From Trichomonas vaginalis G3 (taxonomy: Eukaryota; Parabasalia; Trichomonadida; Trichomonadidae): DNA of 64,000 nt. Location of the stretch: positions 36,657,896 to 36,721,895 of the forward strand of contig NC_067206.1 of NCBI RefSeq assembly GCF_026262505.1. The letters run 5' to 3'. The translations under genes were made by a program, and so were the position numbers. The notes under the pieces were generated by a model that saw only the letters and a list, made by a program, of their open reading frames with translations, ran no database searches and was not told where the DNA came from. Below, piece by piece: positions 10,320 through 20,986 of the stretch; the stretch's first letter is position 1; every line of letters starts with the position of its first letter.

Positions 10320-11278
10320 ACTATTGTTGCATGCTAAGATCAGTCATAATGTAAACCTCTCAATTTTATTGTCGTGGGAAGTATCTCAATTCCTTCAAAA
10401 AAATTGAAAAACTATTTAATTTTAAAAATATAATACTTTTAATTAGTTAATTAATTGGAGATATTTTTAAAAAATCACTTTTGATAATACTTTTGAGAAC
10501 TTTAATTAAAAAAATATATTCAAAAATATCCAGGATATCAAGAGGGAATTGTTCCTTATGAGGTATATAGTTATGATGTATACCTCATAAGGAACAATTC
10601 CCTCCTTAAAACGAGAAAACTTGTTCGAAATTGTTTATCATTTCGAACAAGTTTTCTCGTTTTTAATAAGAAACTAAAGGCTATGAGGCACTGATTATAT
10701 ATTAGTGCCTCACAGCCTTTAGTTTCTAATAGATAGCTGGGAAACTTTCTCCAAATGATAAGTTATTCAGAGAAAGTTTCCCAGCTATCAAGAGGGAATT
10801 GTTCCTTATGAGGTATATAGTTATGATGTATACCTCATACGGAACAATTCCCTCCTTAAAATCGTAGACATTTTTATACTTATTAATCAACCATTCAAAA
10901 TCATATTCCTCTGAAAAGTTATTTTATTAAAAATTTAGAATTTTAATAAATATAGAGTTTGAATTTCATACAATACCTATATATTTTCAATAATGGAATT
11001 TGAAAACCATTCTCAAAAGTTCTCAGAAAACCTTTTTTTCATTAATTTTAAGAAATCTGAGTATTAAATTAAGTGATAAATTCGTTTGACACTACTTTAA
11101 TTTTTAAATTCAAAAAATTATATGTGCTTCTTAAAATGACTCAAAAAAATTTTATTATAAAATAATATATAATATTAAAAATCCCACAACATTTTTTGAC
11201 TTTACATAATCGTACTTCCTCGACGATTAATTTCCACTCAATTTCTATCGTTGACCGAACTTAGCATGCAACACTATT
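10320..11278. repeat. Imperfect long inverted repeat enclosing the hairpin array
   Basis: The left end (10320-10383) and right end (11213-11278) are diverged reverse complements. They share the 13-bp core GTTGCATGCTAAG (10326-10338 and 11260-11272), then (A/T)TC(A/G)GTCA, then further in a GTCG(T/A)GG(G/A)AAGTA block. This is the form of an old DNA element with roughly 65-bp terminal inverted repeats. No target duplication and no transposase frame are clear. The five hairpins at 10542-10854 lie within it, so they may be cargo or structural parts of the element. Confidence 0.5.
10542..10854. repeat. Array of five back-to-back near-perfect hairpins
   Basis: Hairpins follow each other with only 2-5 bases between. 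H1: 542-567 pairs with 579-604, 26 bp perfect, 11-nt loop. H2: 608-630 with 641-663, 23 bp perfect, 10-nt loop. H3: 669-692 with 704-727, 23 of 24 pairs, 11-nt loop. H4: 732-756 with 765-789, 23 of 25 pairs, 8-nt loop. H5: 792-817 with 829-854, 25 of 26 pairs, 11-nt loop (add 10000 to each). H1 and H5 are the same hairpin with one base different; H2-H4 are unrelated in sequence. Each is 56-63 nt, about the size of a short hairpin RNA. Transcription is not demonstrated; the structure could also act as DNA cruciforms. Confidence 0.85.
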
Positions 11279-11564
11279 GTCCATATCAAGTATATTTATT
11301 TCATGAAAACAGGGATTTATTCTCTTTGAAACAGAGATAAATTATCTTTTGAAAAATCAAAAGAACAATGACTTTCTTCCACTCATAGTTCTGGCTCATA
11401 GGATAAGATTAGTTAAAAATGTTTTAAAATGATAAAACAAATGAATTGTTTAGAATTATTTTATAATAAAAAAAACTTTTTTTTGGATTATTTTTGGTAA
11501 TTACCATAAAATCGTTTCATATATAACAAATAAATATAATAATATCTTACCTCTTCTTAAAACA

Positions 11565-14500
11565 TTAATACTTTGGTCTCAGTTTGACACCGAATGTAGA
11601 TTCGACAGTTAACTCTTGTTCAGTCTTTGAAGTCTTAATCTTCTTATCTTCGTTGTCATTGGTATTTCTTCTCAGTTTTACTCCAAACGGAGAAATGACG
11701 TAATCATCCTGATACAAATTTCCACTCTGCATCTCGTTCTTGTTATATAACAAAGACTTTCCTGCATTTGTTTCAGTATGACGCAATGTTACACCAAATG
11801 TTGATGACACGTTCTTTTCTTCATCATTGTCATCGATTTCGACATCAGGCATTTCTTTCTGTTTCTGCCTGTTTTCTGCCAATTTTCTTAATATTTCCTG
11901 TTGTTTTCTTCGAAGTTCTTCGGCGAGTTTCTGTCTTTCTGCTTCTCTTTGACGCATTCTCTCGAGTTCTTCGTTCTTCCTCTTGAACTCTGATTCTCTG
12001 ATTGATCTTGATGATCCGAATGTCCTTGACCAGTCTTGTTTCTCTTGTTCATGAGATGGAAGTGCTTTTTGCTGATTCTGTGGAGATTTATTCTTCTCTT
12101 CTTCGCGAAGAATCTTCTCGTATTCGACATCTTTGTGGTAATCATCAGCAATCTTTTGTTCTCTGTCTGTTTCATCTTGCAAATTCTTAAGTTGTTCTTC
12201 GATTTCAATAAGTTTTGATTGTTCTTCTTGTTCTTGAATAATCAATTCTTCTTTGCTCTTTTGTCTCAAATACTTCAACTGCAATCTTTGTTGTCTTTCT
12301 TCATCATCTGATTCCTCTGCTAGTTCATTAACAATGTCTTCTCTAAACTCAGGTAATGCGCCAAAAACAAAGTTGTTCTCTGGAGCTTGTTCTTCTTGAG
12401 GTGTCACTTTTTCAACATCACCTTGATTAGATGTTTCTTGTGTCACTTTTTCAACATCAGTTTGATTGGTGTTTTCTGGTGTCACTTTTTGATTAGTATT
12501 TTCTGGGGCTTTGTTTTCAACTTTTTGAGGGTTTTCTTCTGTCTTTTGAGGAAGATTTTCGTGCCAATGAGAAAGCTGCTCTTGTTGCTTCTTCATTTGT
12601 TCAAGTTCAGCTCTCATCTTTGCCTGTTGTTCTTCAGGAGTTAATTGTTTTTGTTGTTGCTGTTGTTGCTGTTGTTGTTTAACCTTTTGTTCTTCTTGTT
12701 TCTGGCGAAGTGCTGCCAATCTTTCTTCTTGTTGTTTGAGATAAAGTTCTTCCTTTCTCTTCATTTCAGCGTCTTCTTGTTCTATCCTCTTCCTTCTTTC
12801 CTCTTCTCTCTTCTTTATCTGTTCGAGCTGTCCCTGTCTTTGTTCTTCCCTCTCCTGGTTTCTGCGCATAATTTCTTCTTGGACTTGTGCAATTGATTTC
12901 GGTTGTTGCTGTTGTTGTTGTGTTGAAGGAGCAGGAACAGTCTTTGGAGGCTCTTCTACCTCCATTGGCTGTGATGGTGTCTGTGGTTGTTGTTGCTTTG
13001 CTTGTGCTTGTTCCAACTGCATCTGCATCTGTTGTATTTGTTGCTGGAATGGATTGGAAATTCCAGGAGCAGATTGTTGGATGAGAATTGGTTGAGATGG
13101 TTGTTGCTGTGGTTGTTGTGGTTGCTGAGGTTGTGGATGTGGTTGTGGAGGAGTGATCCTGATGAGTGGTGCTGGTGACTTCTTTTGTTGTTGTTGTTGT
13201 TGTGGTTTATCAGCTGGTTTGTTTTCCTTCTTTTCTTTCTTTGGAGCACCAATAGCTGATAAATTGGGGAATAATGGCATAACTGGTTTGGCTGATGAAG
13301 GTCCGTATTGTTGTCTTCTTATCTGTTCAAGCTGTGGATTTTCAAATTGTGGTAGTTTAACTGGCTGTGGTTTCTCTTCTTCCTTATTTTGTTGAACAGA
13401 TTGAGAAGTTGTTGGTAAAACTCCTAATGGTGGAATTGTAACTTGTGGTTTCTCTTCTTCCTTATTTTGTTGAACAGATTGAGAAGTTGTTGGTAAAACT
13501 CCTAATGGTGGAATTGTAACTTGTGGTTTCTCTTCTTCCTTATTTTGTTGAACAGATTGAGAAGTTGTTGGTAAAACTCCTAATGGTGGAATTGTAACTT
13601 GTGGTTTCTCTTCTTCCTTATTTTGTTGAACAGATTGAGAAGTTGTTGGTAAAACTCCTAATGGTGGAATTGTAACTTGTGGTTTCTCTTCTTCCTTATT
13701 TTGTTGAACAGATTGAGAAGTTGTTGGTAAAACTCCTAATGGTGGAATTGTAACTTGTGGTTTCTCTTCTTCCTTATTTTGTTGAACAGATTGAGAAGTT
13801 GTTGGTAAAACTCCTAATGGTGGAATTGTAACTTGTGGTTCTCTTCTTCCTTATTTTGTTGAACAGATTGAGAAGTTGTTGGTAAAACTCCTAATGGTGG
13901 AATTGTAACTTGTGGTTTCTCTTCTTCCTTATTTTGTTGAACAGATTGAGAAGTTGTTGGTAAAACTCCTAATGGTGGAATTGTAACTTGTGGTTTCTCT
14001 TCTTCCTTATTTTGTTGAACAGATTGAGAAGTTGTTGGTAAAACTCCTAATGGTGGAATTGTAACTTGTGGTTTCTCTTCTTCCTTATTTTGTTGAACAG
14101 ATTGAGAAGTTGTTGGTAAAACTCCTAATGGTGGAATTGTAACTTTGTGGTTTCTCTTCTTCCTTATTTTGTTGAACAGATTGAGAAGTTGTTGGTAAAA
14201 CTCCTAATGGTGGAATTGTAACTTGTGGTTTCTCTTCTTCTTTATTTTGTTGAACAGATTGAGAAGTTGTTGGTAAAACTCCTAATGGTGGAATTGTAAC
14301 TTGTGGTTTCTCTTCTTCCTTATTTTGTTGAACAGATTGAGAAGTTGTGGTAAAACTCCTAATGGTGGAATTGTAACTTGTGGTTTTTCTTCTTCCTTAT
14401 TTTGTTGAACAGATTGAGAAGTTGTTGGTAAAACTCCTAATGGTGGAATTGTAACTTGTGGTTTCTCTTCTTCCTTATTTTGTTGAACAGATTGAGAAGT

Positions 14501-17500
14501 TGTTGGTAAAACTCCTAATGGTGGAATTGTAACTTGTGGTTTCTCTTCTTCCTTCTGTTGTAATGTTGGTGTTATTTCTGGTGTTTGTTTCTCTTCAATT
14601 ACTTCTTGTTGTTGTGTCTTTTCTTCCATTGTTGGTAAAGATAGCACTGGCTGTGGATTGTTTTGTTGAACTGAAGGAAGAGGTGGAGGAGTAAGACCAG
14701 GTTGTTGAGGTTGTTGAACTGGGGGAGTCAAAACTAATTGAGGAGGAGCAAGTGGTGGTTTTTCTTCTTCTTTCTGAGGAAGAGGAGGTTGATTTAGAAC
14801 TAAAGTTGGTGGATTAAGTTGTGGCTTTTCTTCCTGAAGATGTGGAGGAATGATTACTGGTTTTGGAGCATTTTGTTTGTCTTCTTCGACATTTTGCTTC
14901 TGTTGAATTGGAGGAATAACAAGTTGTGGAATTGTTTGGTTGTTTTCTGATTGAAGTGGAGATGGATTCAACTGTTGTTTCTCTTCAGTTTGTTGTTGTT
15001 GTGGTAATGGTGGTGGAGATGGTGAATGAGAAACAGGTGCAGGTTGAAGAGGAATTATTGTTGGTTGTGGCCCAATTGGTTTCAACTGAATTGTTGGATT
15101 TGGATCAGCTGGTTGCAAATTCAAAGGAGGAATTCCAGATAAGCCAGTTCCTGCAGGACATGTTTGTGGAGGTAACTGTGGTAACTCCAATTTGTATGGC
15201 TGTGTTGGAGTGTTTAATGGAGGAAGGTCCAATTTCACTTGTTGTTCCTTTTGTTGGCCAGGAATTGGAGGTAATTCTAACTTCGGAATTTGTTGTTGTT
15301 CATTGTTTTCTTTTACTGTTAATTGAGGTTGTGGTTGAAGAGCTGATGGTGGAGGAGGTAATTGTTGAGAAGGTAATGGTGGTAAACTCAAAACAGGATG
15401 AATTCCTTCATAATTTGGTTCCAAGTGATTAACAGGAGCTGGTTCATCATTAACTAACTCGCTACTGAATTGGAATGTTCCTTCAATAAGGTGATGAACA
15501 GGAGGAGTTTGTAATGGCATTGTATCTTTAAATGAAGGGATTTCATTTCTCTTTTCATTTTCAATTTGTTTTCTAAGTTCATCTTCTTTCCTCTTTCTTT
15601 CTTCCTCTTCAATTTTCTTTTGTCTTTCTTCTTCGATTCTTCTTTCTTCTTCAATCTTCTTTTGTCTTTCTTCTTCGATTCTTCTTTCTTCTTCAATCTT
15701 CTTTTGTCTTTCTTCTTCGATTCTTCTTTCTTCTTCAATCTTCTTTTGTCTTTCTTCTTCGATTCTTCTTTCTTCTTCAATCTTCTTTTGTCTTTCTTCT
15801 TCGATTCTTCTTTCTTCTTCAAGTTTTCTTTGTCTTTCTTCAAGTTCACGTTTCTTTTCTTCTTCAACTTTTCTTCTTTCTTCTTCAATTCTCTTTCTTT
15901 CTTCTTCGATTTTTCTCTTTTCTTCTTCGATTTGTCTTCTTGCTTCTTCAATTCCTTTTCTTCCTTCTTCAGCTGCTCTTAGTTTTTCTTCTTCTATTTT
16001 TCTTTTCTCTTCTTCCAATTGTCTTCTTGCTTCTTCTGCAGCTAATCTCTTTTCTTCTTCCATCTTCTTCTTCTCTTCTTCGATTTGTTTTCTTGCTTCT
16101 TCTGTTGCTCTTCTCTTTTCTTCTTCAATTTGTTTTCTATATTCTTCTTCTCTCCATTTTCTTTCCTCTTCTTCTTTCTGCTTTCTTTGTTCTTCTTCCT
16201 TTTGTTTCCTTTCTTCTTCTTCTTTCTGTTTTCTTTGTTGTTCTTCGATGTTCTTTAAGTTTTCCAAAGCAATTTCTTCTTCTTGTTTCTTGAGGAGTAA
16301 AAGTTGTTTCTCGTCTTCTTCTTCCTTCCTTTGTTTCTCCTTTTCTTCCTCTTCTTCTTCCATACGAATTTTCTCGAGATCTGCTGATGTAATATCTGAT
16401 TTCCTTCTTCTTCCTTCCAAAAGAAGTCTCCTTCTTCTGGCTTCTTCGTATTGCTTCTTGCGGATTTCCTCTTCTTCTTGGAGTTTCTTCATGAGCTCTT
16501 CTTCGGAAATTCCGTTCAAGTCGCCTTGGTCTTCTTCGGCCATTCTTCTGAGATCTTCTTCGATTTGTCTGAGCCTTGCTTCTTCCTCGAGCCTCTTCGT
16601 GGCTTCCCTGAGGATTTCTTGCTCGGCTTGAAGTCTCTTCTCGTGGGCTTCTCGCTTCTTCTTCTCTTCTTCGACGAGTCTTCTCTGTTCTTCTTCGTAT
16701 TTTAATTTCTCATCGGCGGCAAGAGAGTCAATACGCTTCTGTTCTTCGCGCTCGTCTTCCTCTTCTTGCATATGACGTAAATCTGCTTCTACTTGGCGTA
16801 ATCTGGCTTCTTCCTCTTGGATATATTCTTCGGAGTAGATATTCAACTTGCGAAGAACGTCTGGCGAAGAGCAAGACTTTGTAAGTGGCAAGCCGACTGA
16901 TTGCTGATCTAATTCGTTGTTATTCTCAGCAGGAGAGGTTGGAGAAATAAATGCAGGAGGCATCGAAGAATTTTGAAGCGGATTGAGTTTGTTGGGTGCT
17001 GGTAGGGCCGAGCTGTCGATTTTTGAAAAATCTGGAGATCTCTGCGGGATATAATGATACTCGGGAGATTTGGGTAGAGGAATCGGACGATTATCTTGCT
17101 GATTATTGTTGGGAGTAAGAATTGGTGAATCAAATTTATTGTCAAGTGTTTCTACAATAAGACTAGAATTTCCGCTATCATAAGCGAGTGGAGACTCTTT
17201 AAATGATGATTTTTGAAAGTAGCAGCTACTAGATCTGTTACTGTATCTGTTATTACGATCCATTTCAAGATTACGCGCGTTATTCGGTGAATCTAATTGA
17301 GGTTCGAACTGAGTGGCCCTTCCGACACTTGCTTCGGATAAGTGTGTTCCGGCTAACAGTTCTCCAATGGAAATAGGTGGAAGTGGAACAAAATTTTCAA
17401 TCAAATTTTCATTTGTTGTGTTTTTAACAACAGTAATTCTGCCTCTCGAATCTGTACGCTCTACACGACTTAGATCAAGCTTGGGAGGTGCTGGTTTTTG

Positions 17501-18013
17501 AGATGGCGGTGGCGCCGGTGCAATGAAATTTCTTGCGTTATTTTTTTCTTCGGGTTCCGAATCGAAATTCCCAAGACTTTCTGCAATTTTAAGATTTGCT
17601 GATGAGTTAGATTTTTTGCTTCTTAAGTTATTAGGTGTATCATCATTAATTTGTTGTTTAGCGAAGAAATCTTTGTTTGGTTGTTTGTTTTTATTAAGGT
17701 ACTGATCGACACGATTGTTTATAACTGCTTTAATAACTTCAGTCCACTCTTTTCTCTCGGGTTCAGTTGTTGCAACGAGATGGTATATACGTTTTTTCGA
17801 TGGCCAGCTAAGAGCCATTGCTGGCTGATATTTGCAGCGTGGATCATCATAAATTACGGCGTCACAAGTTAATTCAATTTCGCCTTTTAATGCGCCGTTC
17901 TTCTCTTCGTAATATAAAAGCATTTTCCCCTTGAGTACAAACCAACGTTTCTTCCAGGTTTTAATAAGTCCTCCGTCTTTCTGGAGATAGCCCTCTTTGA
18001 GGACTTCGGACAT
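11565..18013 (-). CDS. Giant PH-domain protein with Glu-rich coiled coil, Pro-rich repeats and Gln-rich tail
   Basis: The first frame opens at 18013 with a PH domain (about residues 4-100; W-x-KRWFVLKG and the closing W of EWTEVIKA). Then follow a polar linker, a long Glu/Arg/Lys coiled coil (about 390-880), a Pro/Gln-rich region and a 26-residue repeat array. That frame closes at 14282, inside the array. A second open frame (closing at 11565, ATG at 13280 but open upstream into the array) continues with the same style: Gln-rich, then coiled coil, then three C-terminal (S/P)FGV(T/K)LR motifs. Within the array one repeat unit lacks a base near 14346, one has an extra base near 14145 and one lacks a base near 13838. 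The net one-base loss exactly accounts for the frame difference. I therefore annotate one host gene of about 2,150 codons whose frame is disturbed in the array, either truly or by assembly error. The likely role is as a membrane-targeted cytoskeletal scaffold (inference from PH plus coiled coil). Confidence 0.65.
13366..14551 (-). repeat. 78-bp tandem array, about 15 copies, coding a 26-residue Pro/Gln repeat
   Basis: Near-identical 78-bp units encode, on the minus strand, a repeat of the form EEEKPQVTIPPLGVLP followed by TTSQSVQQNK. Fifteen copies of the GTTGAACAGATTGAGAAG core can be counted. Identity between units is close to complete apart from single-base length changes in three of them, indicating recent expansion and homogenisation. 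Confidence 0.9.
15640..15835 (-). repeat. 42-bp coding tandem repeat in coiled-coil region
   Basis: About five units of 42 bp encode a 14-residue ERRIEEERQKKIEE repeat on the minus strand. It lies inside a stretch of more than 1 kb (about 15560-16720) that is almost entirely pyrimidine on the plus strand. Confidence 0.85.
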
Positions 18014-19414
18014 ATTTTATAAATTTATAATCGGTTTTAACATCACATTTTTGCCAAAATAAAATTTTTGAATGTAAATTAGCATTCAATTGAAGGTTTT
18101 TGAATTTTTATTACTTCCTAATGTATGATTCTTGATTGAGATGTACTTTTACAAATATTAAAATTGAAAGCTGTCGGGGGTTATTAAATATTCTTAAGTC
18201 AGTTCTCAAAAAATATTTTGGTCATTGTTTTGTACATAAGAAAATATATTAATATTGAGATCATCTAACCGTTTAAAATTTGACATTTTTCACATTTTTA
18301 TACTGTGTTTTTTTGGCGATAGAGAATATTATGGAAAGAAATTAAGAAAATAGGTTTCTTATAAGTCTACACGAAATTCTATTGCTATATATAAGGAAGT
18401 CAATTTGGAAAATTGTTTTCACTTTAGGAGAATATAATTTTCCATTTGGAAAATTTAAAAAGTGAGACGCGTAGGATTCGAACTTTTTTAAAAGTTGATT
18501 TAAATGAATTTTAGTGTGGAATATAAGGATAATATCATATTTAAAATAAGAATATACTAGTTTAGGTGGTATTAATTTTTTCGATAAATTTGAGAGTATG
18601 TACGTTTAGGGCATGAAAAGTGTCAATTCGCTCAGCGAAAGCTGAGCTAGCTTCGTTCTCGAAAGAATAAGGAAGGAGTGAAGGAGAATGATACAGAAGT
18701 TGACACATTCATATCATTTTCAACAAATTTGATCAAATTGAAATTCAATAAAATTCAATTCAATTCATATCCTTCAGTCAGTACATTGATATCCTTCTGC
18801 ATCACAATGATAACTCGGGCATCAATAGTTCTACAACTAACTCAGAAAAAACAAGATTATTACTTCCTGCTTACAGCTTTTAAAAGTTTCGATGATAAAA
18901 ATCACTCTACTCTCGTTTATCGACATATGGTGATAGTAGGTAAACATATTCTTATCGATATTAATAAAAATATTTGTACGAAAATCTTATCCAATTAGAG
19001 AGTTATTCATAAAGTATATGATAATTATAATTACTTTATCTTTGTTTTATCTTTGAATAAACTATTTAATTTAAATTGCATAATATTTTTTGGTTGAAAG
19101 ACAGGAAACTTAGTTGAGTTTGTATTATTTTTATCGTTTAATTCATCGTATCAGTGAGTGATCCAGATATTTAAGATATTTAGAAAAAATTATTAATTTG
19201 ATTAACAAATTTTAATCAAAATAGCAAAAATCTATTTGATAGCTGTAAGCAAACAATAATTTTTATTTCAAGCAAAATCACTTATTTTCATCTAAACGTA
19301 TAAAATTGTCAATTTTATGAAAATAAATTGAAAATCTCATGAAATGTAAAGGAGAGTAATATTTTTCAATTTTCTTTTTTCTTTGTCTCAAATATTTTCT
19401 GTTGGGAATTTTGC

Positions 19415-19482
19415 AAATTACCACAGACTATTTCAGAGGATTGAGTTGCCACTCAATCCTCTGAAATAGTCTGTGGTAATTT
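19415..19482. repeat. Perfect 32-bp hairpin with TGCC loop
   Basis: Bases 19415-19446 pair without mismatch with 19451-19482, leaving a 4-nt loop (TGCC). The arm begins AAATTACCACAGACTATTTC. It resembles the hairpins at 10.5 kb in form but not in sequence. There is no T-run exactly at its end typical of a terminator, and it is far from either neighbouring gene. Confidence 0.85.
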
Positions 19483-20773
19483 TTAGTCTCTACACTATTT
19501 CAATATAAGCTCCATTTTTAAACAGTTTTTAAAAATCGAGCATTGAAAAGTGTGATGAGACTTTCTTGTTATCAAAAAATAATTTTAATATTTGTTTATT
19601 TCATTACATACAATAAAATTTTAAAAACTCTATTTCTTCTCAAGAAAATTTTTTCCTTCATATGAAGAAACATTTTGTTCTCTATTTGATACTGAGTCTA
19701 AATCTCGATTTTTGAATTTTCTTCTTTCCAAATTTCTTTTTTCCAAATTAGAAGTTTAATTCAAATTTTCAATAGTTTATATATTTTCTCAAACCGTCTC
19801 AGATTTTCTCACTTTTTAGGGATTTTCTCTCAAAATATACAAAAATAGTAATACCAATACATGTGTCTAATATACTTTAAAACCATCGTGACAAAATTCA
19901 AAAACGAAGAGTTCTTCTCTCCAAATTTTTTTCAAAATCAAAAAATGAGATACAAAAATACGTTTGGAAAATTCATTTTTAGCATTTTAGGAATTTTCTC
20001 ACTTTTCTTCCAAATTGACATCCTTACTATATATTATACATTCCTTACATTTACAATTTCAAATTTCTATCGACTTTTTATAGGTGTCCAAATAAGCAAA
20101 CTTATTTAAAATAATACCTATGTAATGAAAATATATTTGTTCAAATATTCATCTTTGAACAAAATTGAATCAAAAAAATTATTGAACAAAAGAACCTCAA
20201 AACTAATGTGTATCTTCACTATAAATGTGTGATTATAATTTTCAATGCTTTATGTTTAATAAACTTAATTTGGGTACGATTTATTTTATAATTTAATTAT
20301 TTTGTCTGATTTTTGTATCAATTTTAGATATGTTATAAGCTCTCTTTTTCTATTTATAGGCTTTTTGTTTACGTCATCAAAATAAATATGATTCAAAATT
20401 ACTCATGTAAGCAAAGCTCAGGTAATTATATGCAGATTTTCCTTAGGAATCAGTTGTATTTACTTCTATTTCTACCAATGTCAGAATTTTGATAACTTCT
20501 AGTTTATCTTCTCCAAATATATTCAATAAAGGAGTTTCCTAATTTTCATCACGGCTAATTCAACAAAAGATATTTAATTTCAGCTTTATCTGAAAAAGAA
20601 CCTCAAAGAAATTGATATATCAATCTTGTGAATCTAATCTTCATGTAAATCTTTCGTATTAGGAATTCTCAAAATTAGAAACCAATTGTATGACATACTT
20701 GTGATAAAAATATATGTTATGCAACTTATATTTTGTTCAAACACAGTCGTTCAGAACATTAAGGGTGCACTTA

Positions 20774-20946
20774 CTACTTTCTGACATTCCCTCAATTTTT
20801 TGACACTCTAGTTTTTTATCCAAATTTTCTAAAGTAAAACGTCAGTAACTTTGTTCGGGAAGAAGTTATTTCAAATAACTATTGTTATACTTTTTTAGCA
20901 ATCACAATAAAGATATATTGATATTATGGGAGCATAGCATAAAAAG
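20774..20946. repeat. Dispersed short inverted-repeat unit, copy B
   Basis: It shares CTACTTTCTGAC, then CCTCAATTTTTTGAC, and a right part (A)GATATATTGA(C/T)ATTATG with the unit at 2803-2912. It is about 60 bp longer in the middle and more decayed at its right end. It lies immediately downstream of the VPS35 stop. Confidence 0.45.
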
Positions 20947-20986
20947 ATAAAAATTTGAACATTTTAGCTAAATTAAATTAGTTTAT

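Larger units (their letters stand above)
10273..11564. other. Spacer filled by an imperfect inverted-repeat element with a hairpin array
   Basis: No coding frame. Most of this 1.3-kb stretch is the inverted-repeat unit at 10320-11278 with its internal hairpin array; the rest is plain AT-rich DNA. Confidence 0.6.
18014..20986. other. 3-kb gene-free AT-rich spacer
   Basis: Open frames here (for example 18678-18998 and 19861-20109) are low complexity and unrecognisable. The region holds the perfect hairpin at 19415-19482 and the dispersed repeat at 20774-20946; otherwise I see nothing in it. Confidence 0.55.

Noticed and set aside
10542-10854. CRISPR-like array
   Set aside because: The units are inverted hairpins of unrelated sequence, not direct repeats with spacers; only the first and last share sequence.
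14926-16705. Several long plus-strand frames opposite the PH-domain gene
   Set aside because: They are shadows of the purine-rich coding strand, giving Phe/Leu/Ser runs with no domain.
18678-18998. 106-codon open frame on the plus strand
   Set aside because: AT-rich low-complexity product with no recognisable domain, in a long gene desert; expected by chance in such composition.
19861-20109. 82-codon hydrophobic open frame
   Set aside because: Phe/Ile-rich because of the T-rich DNA; no signal or domain pattern, no neighbour support.
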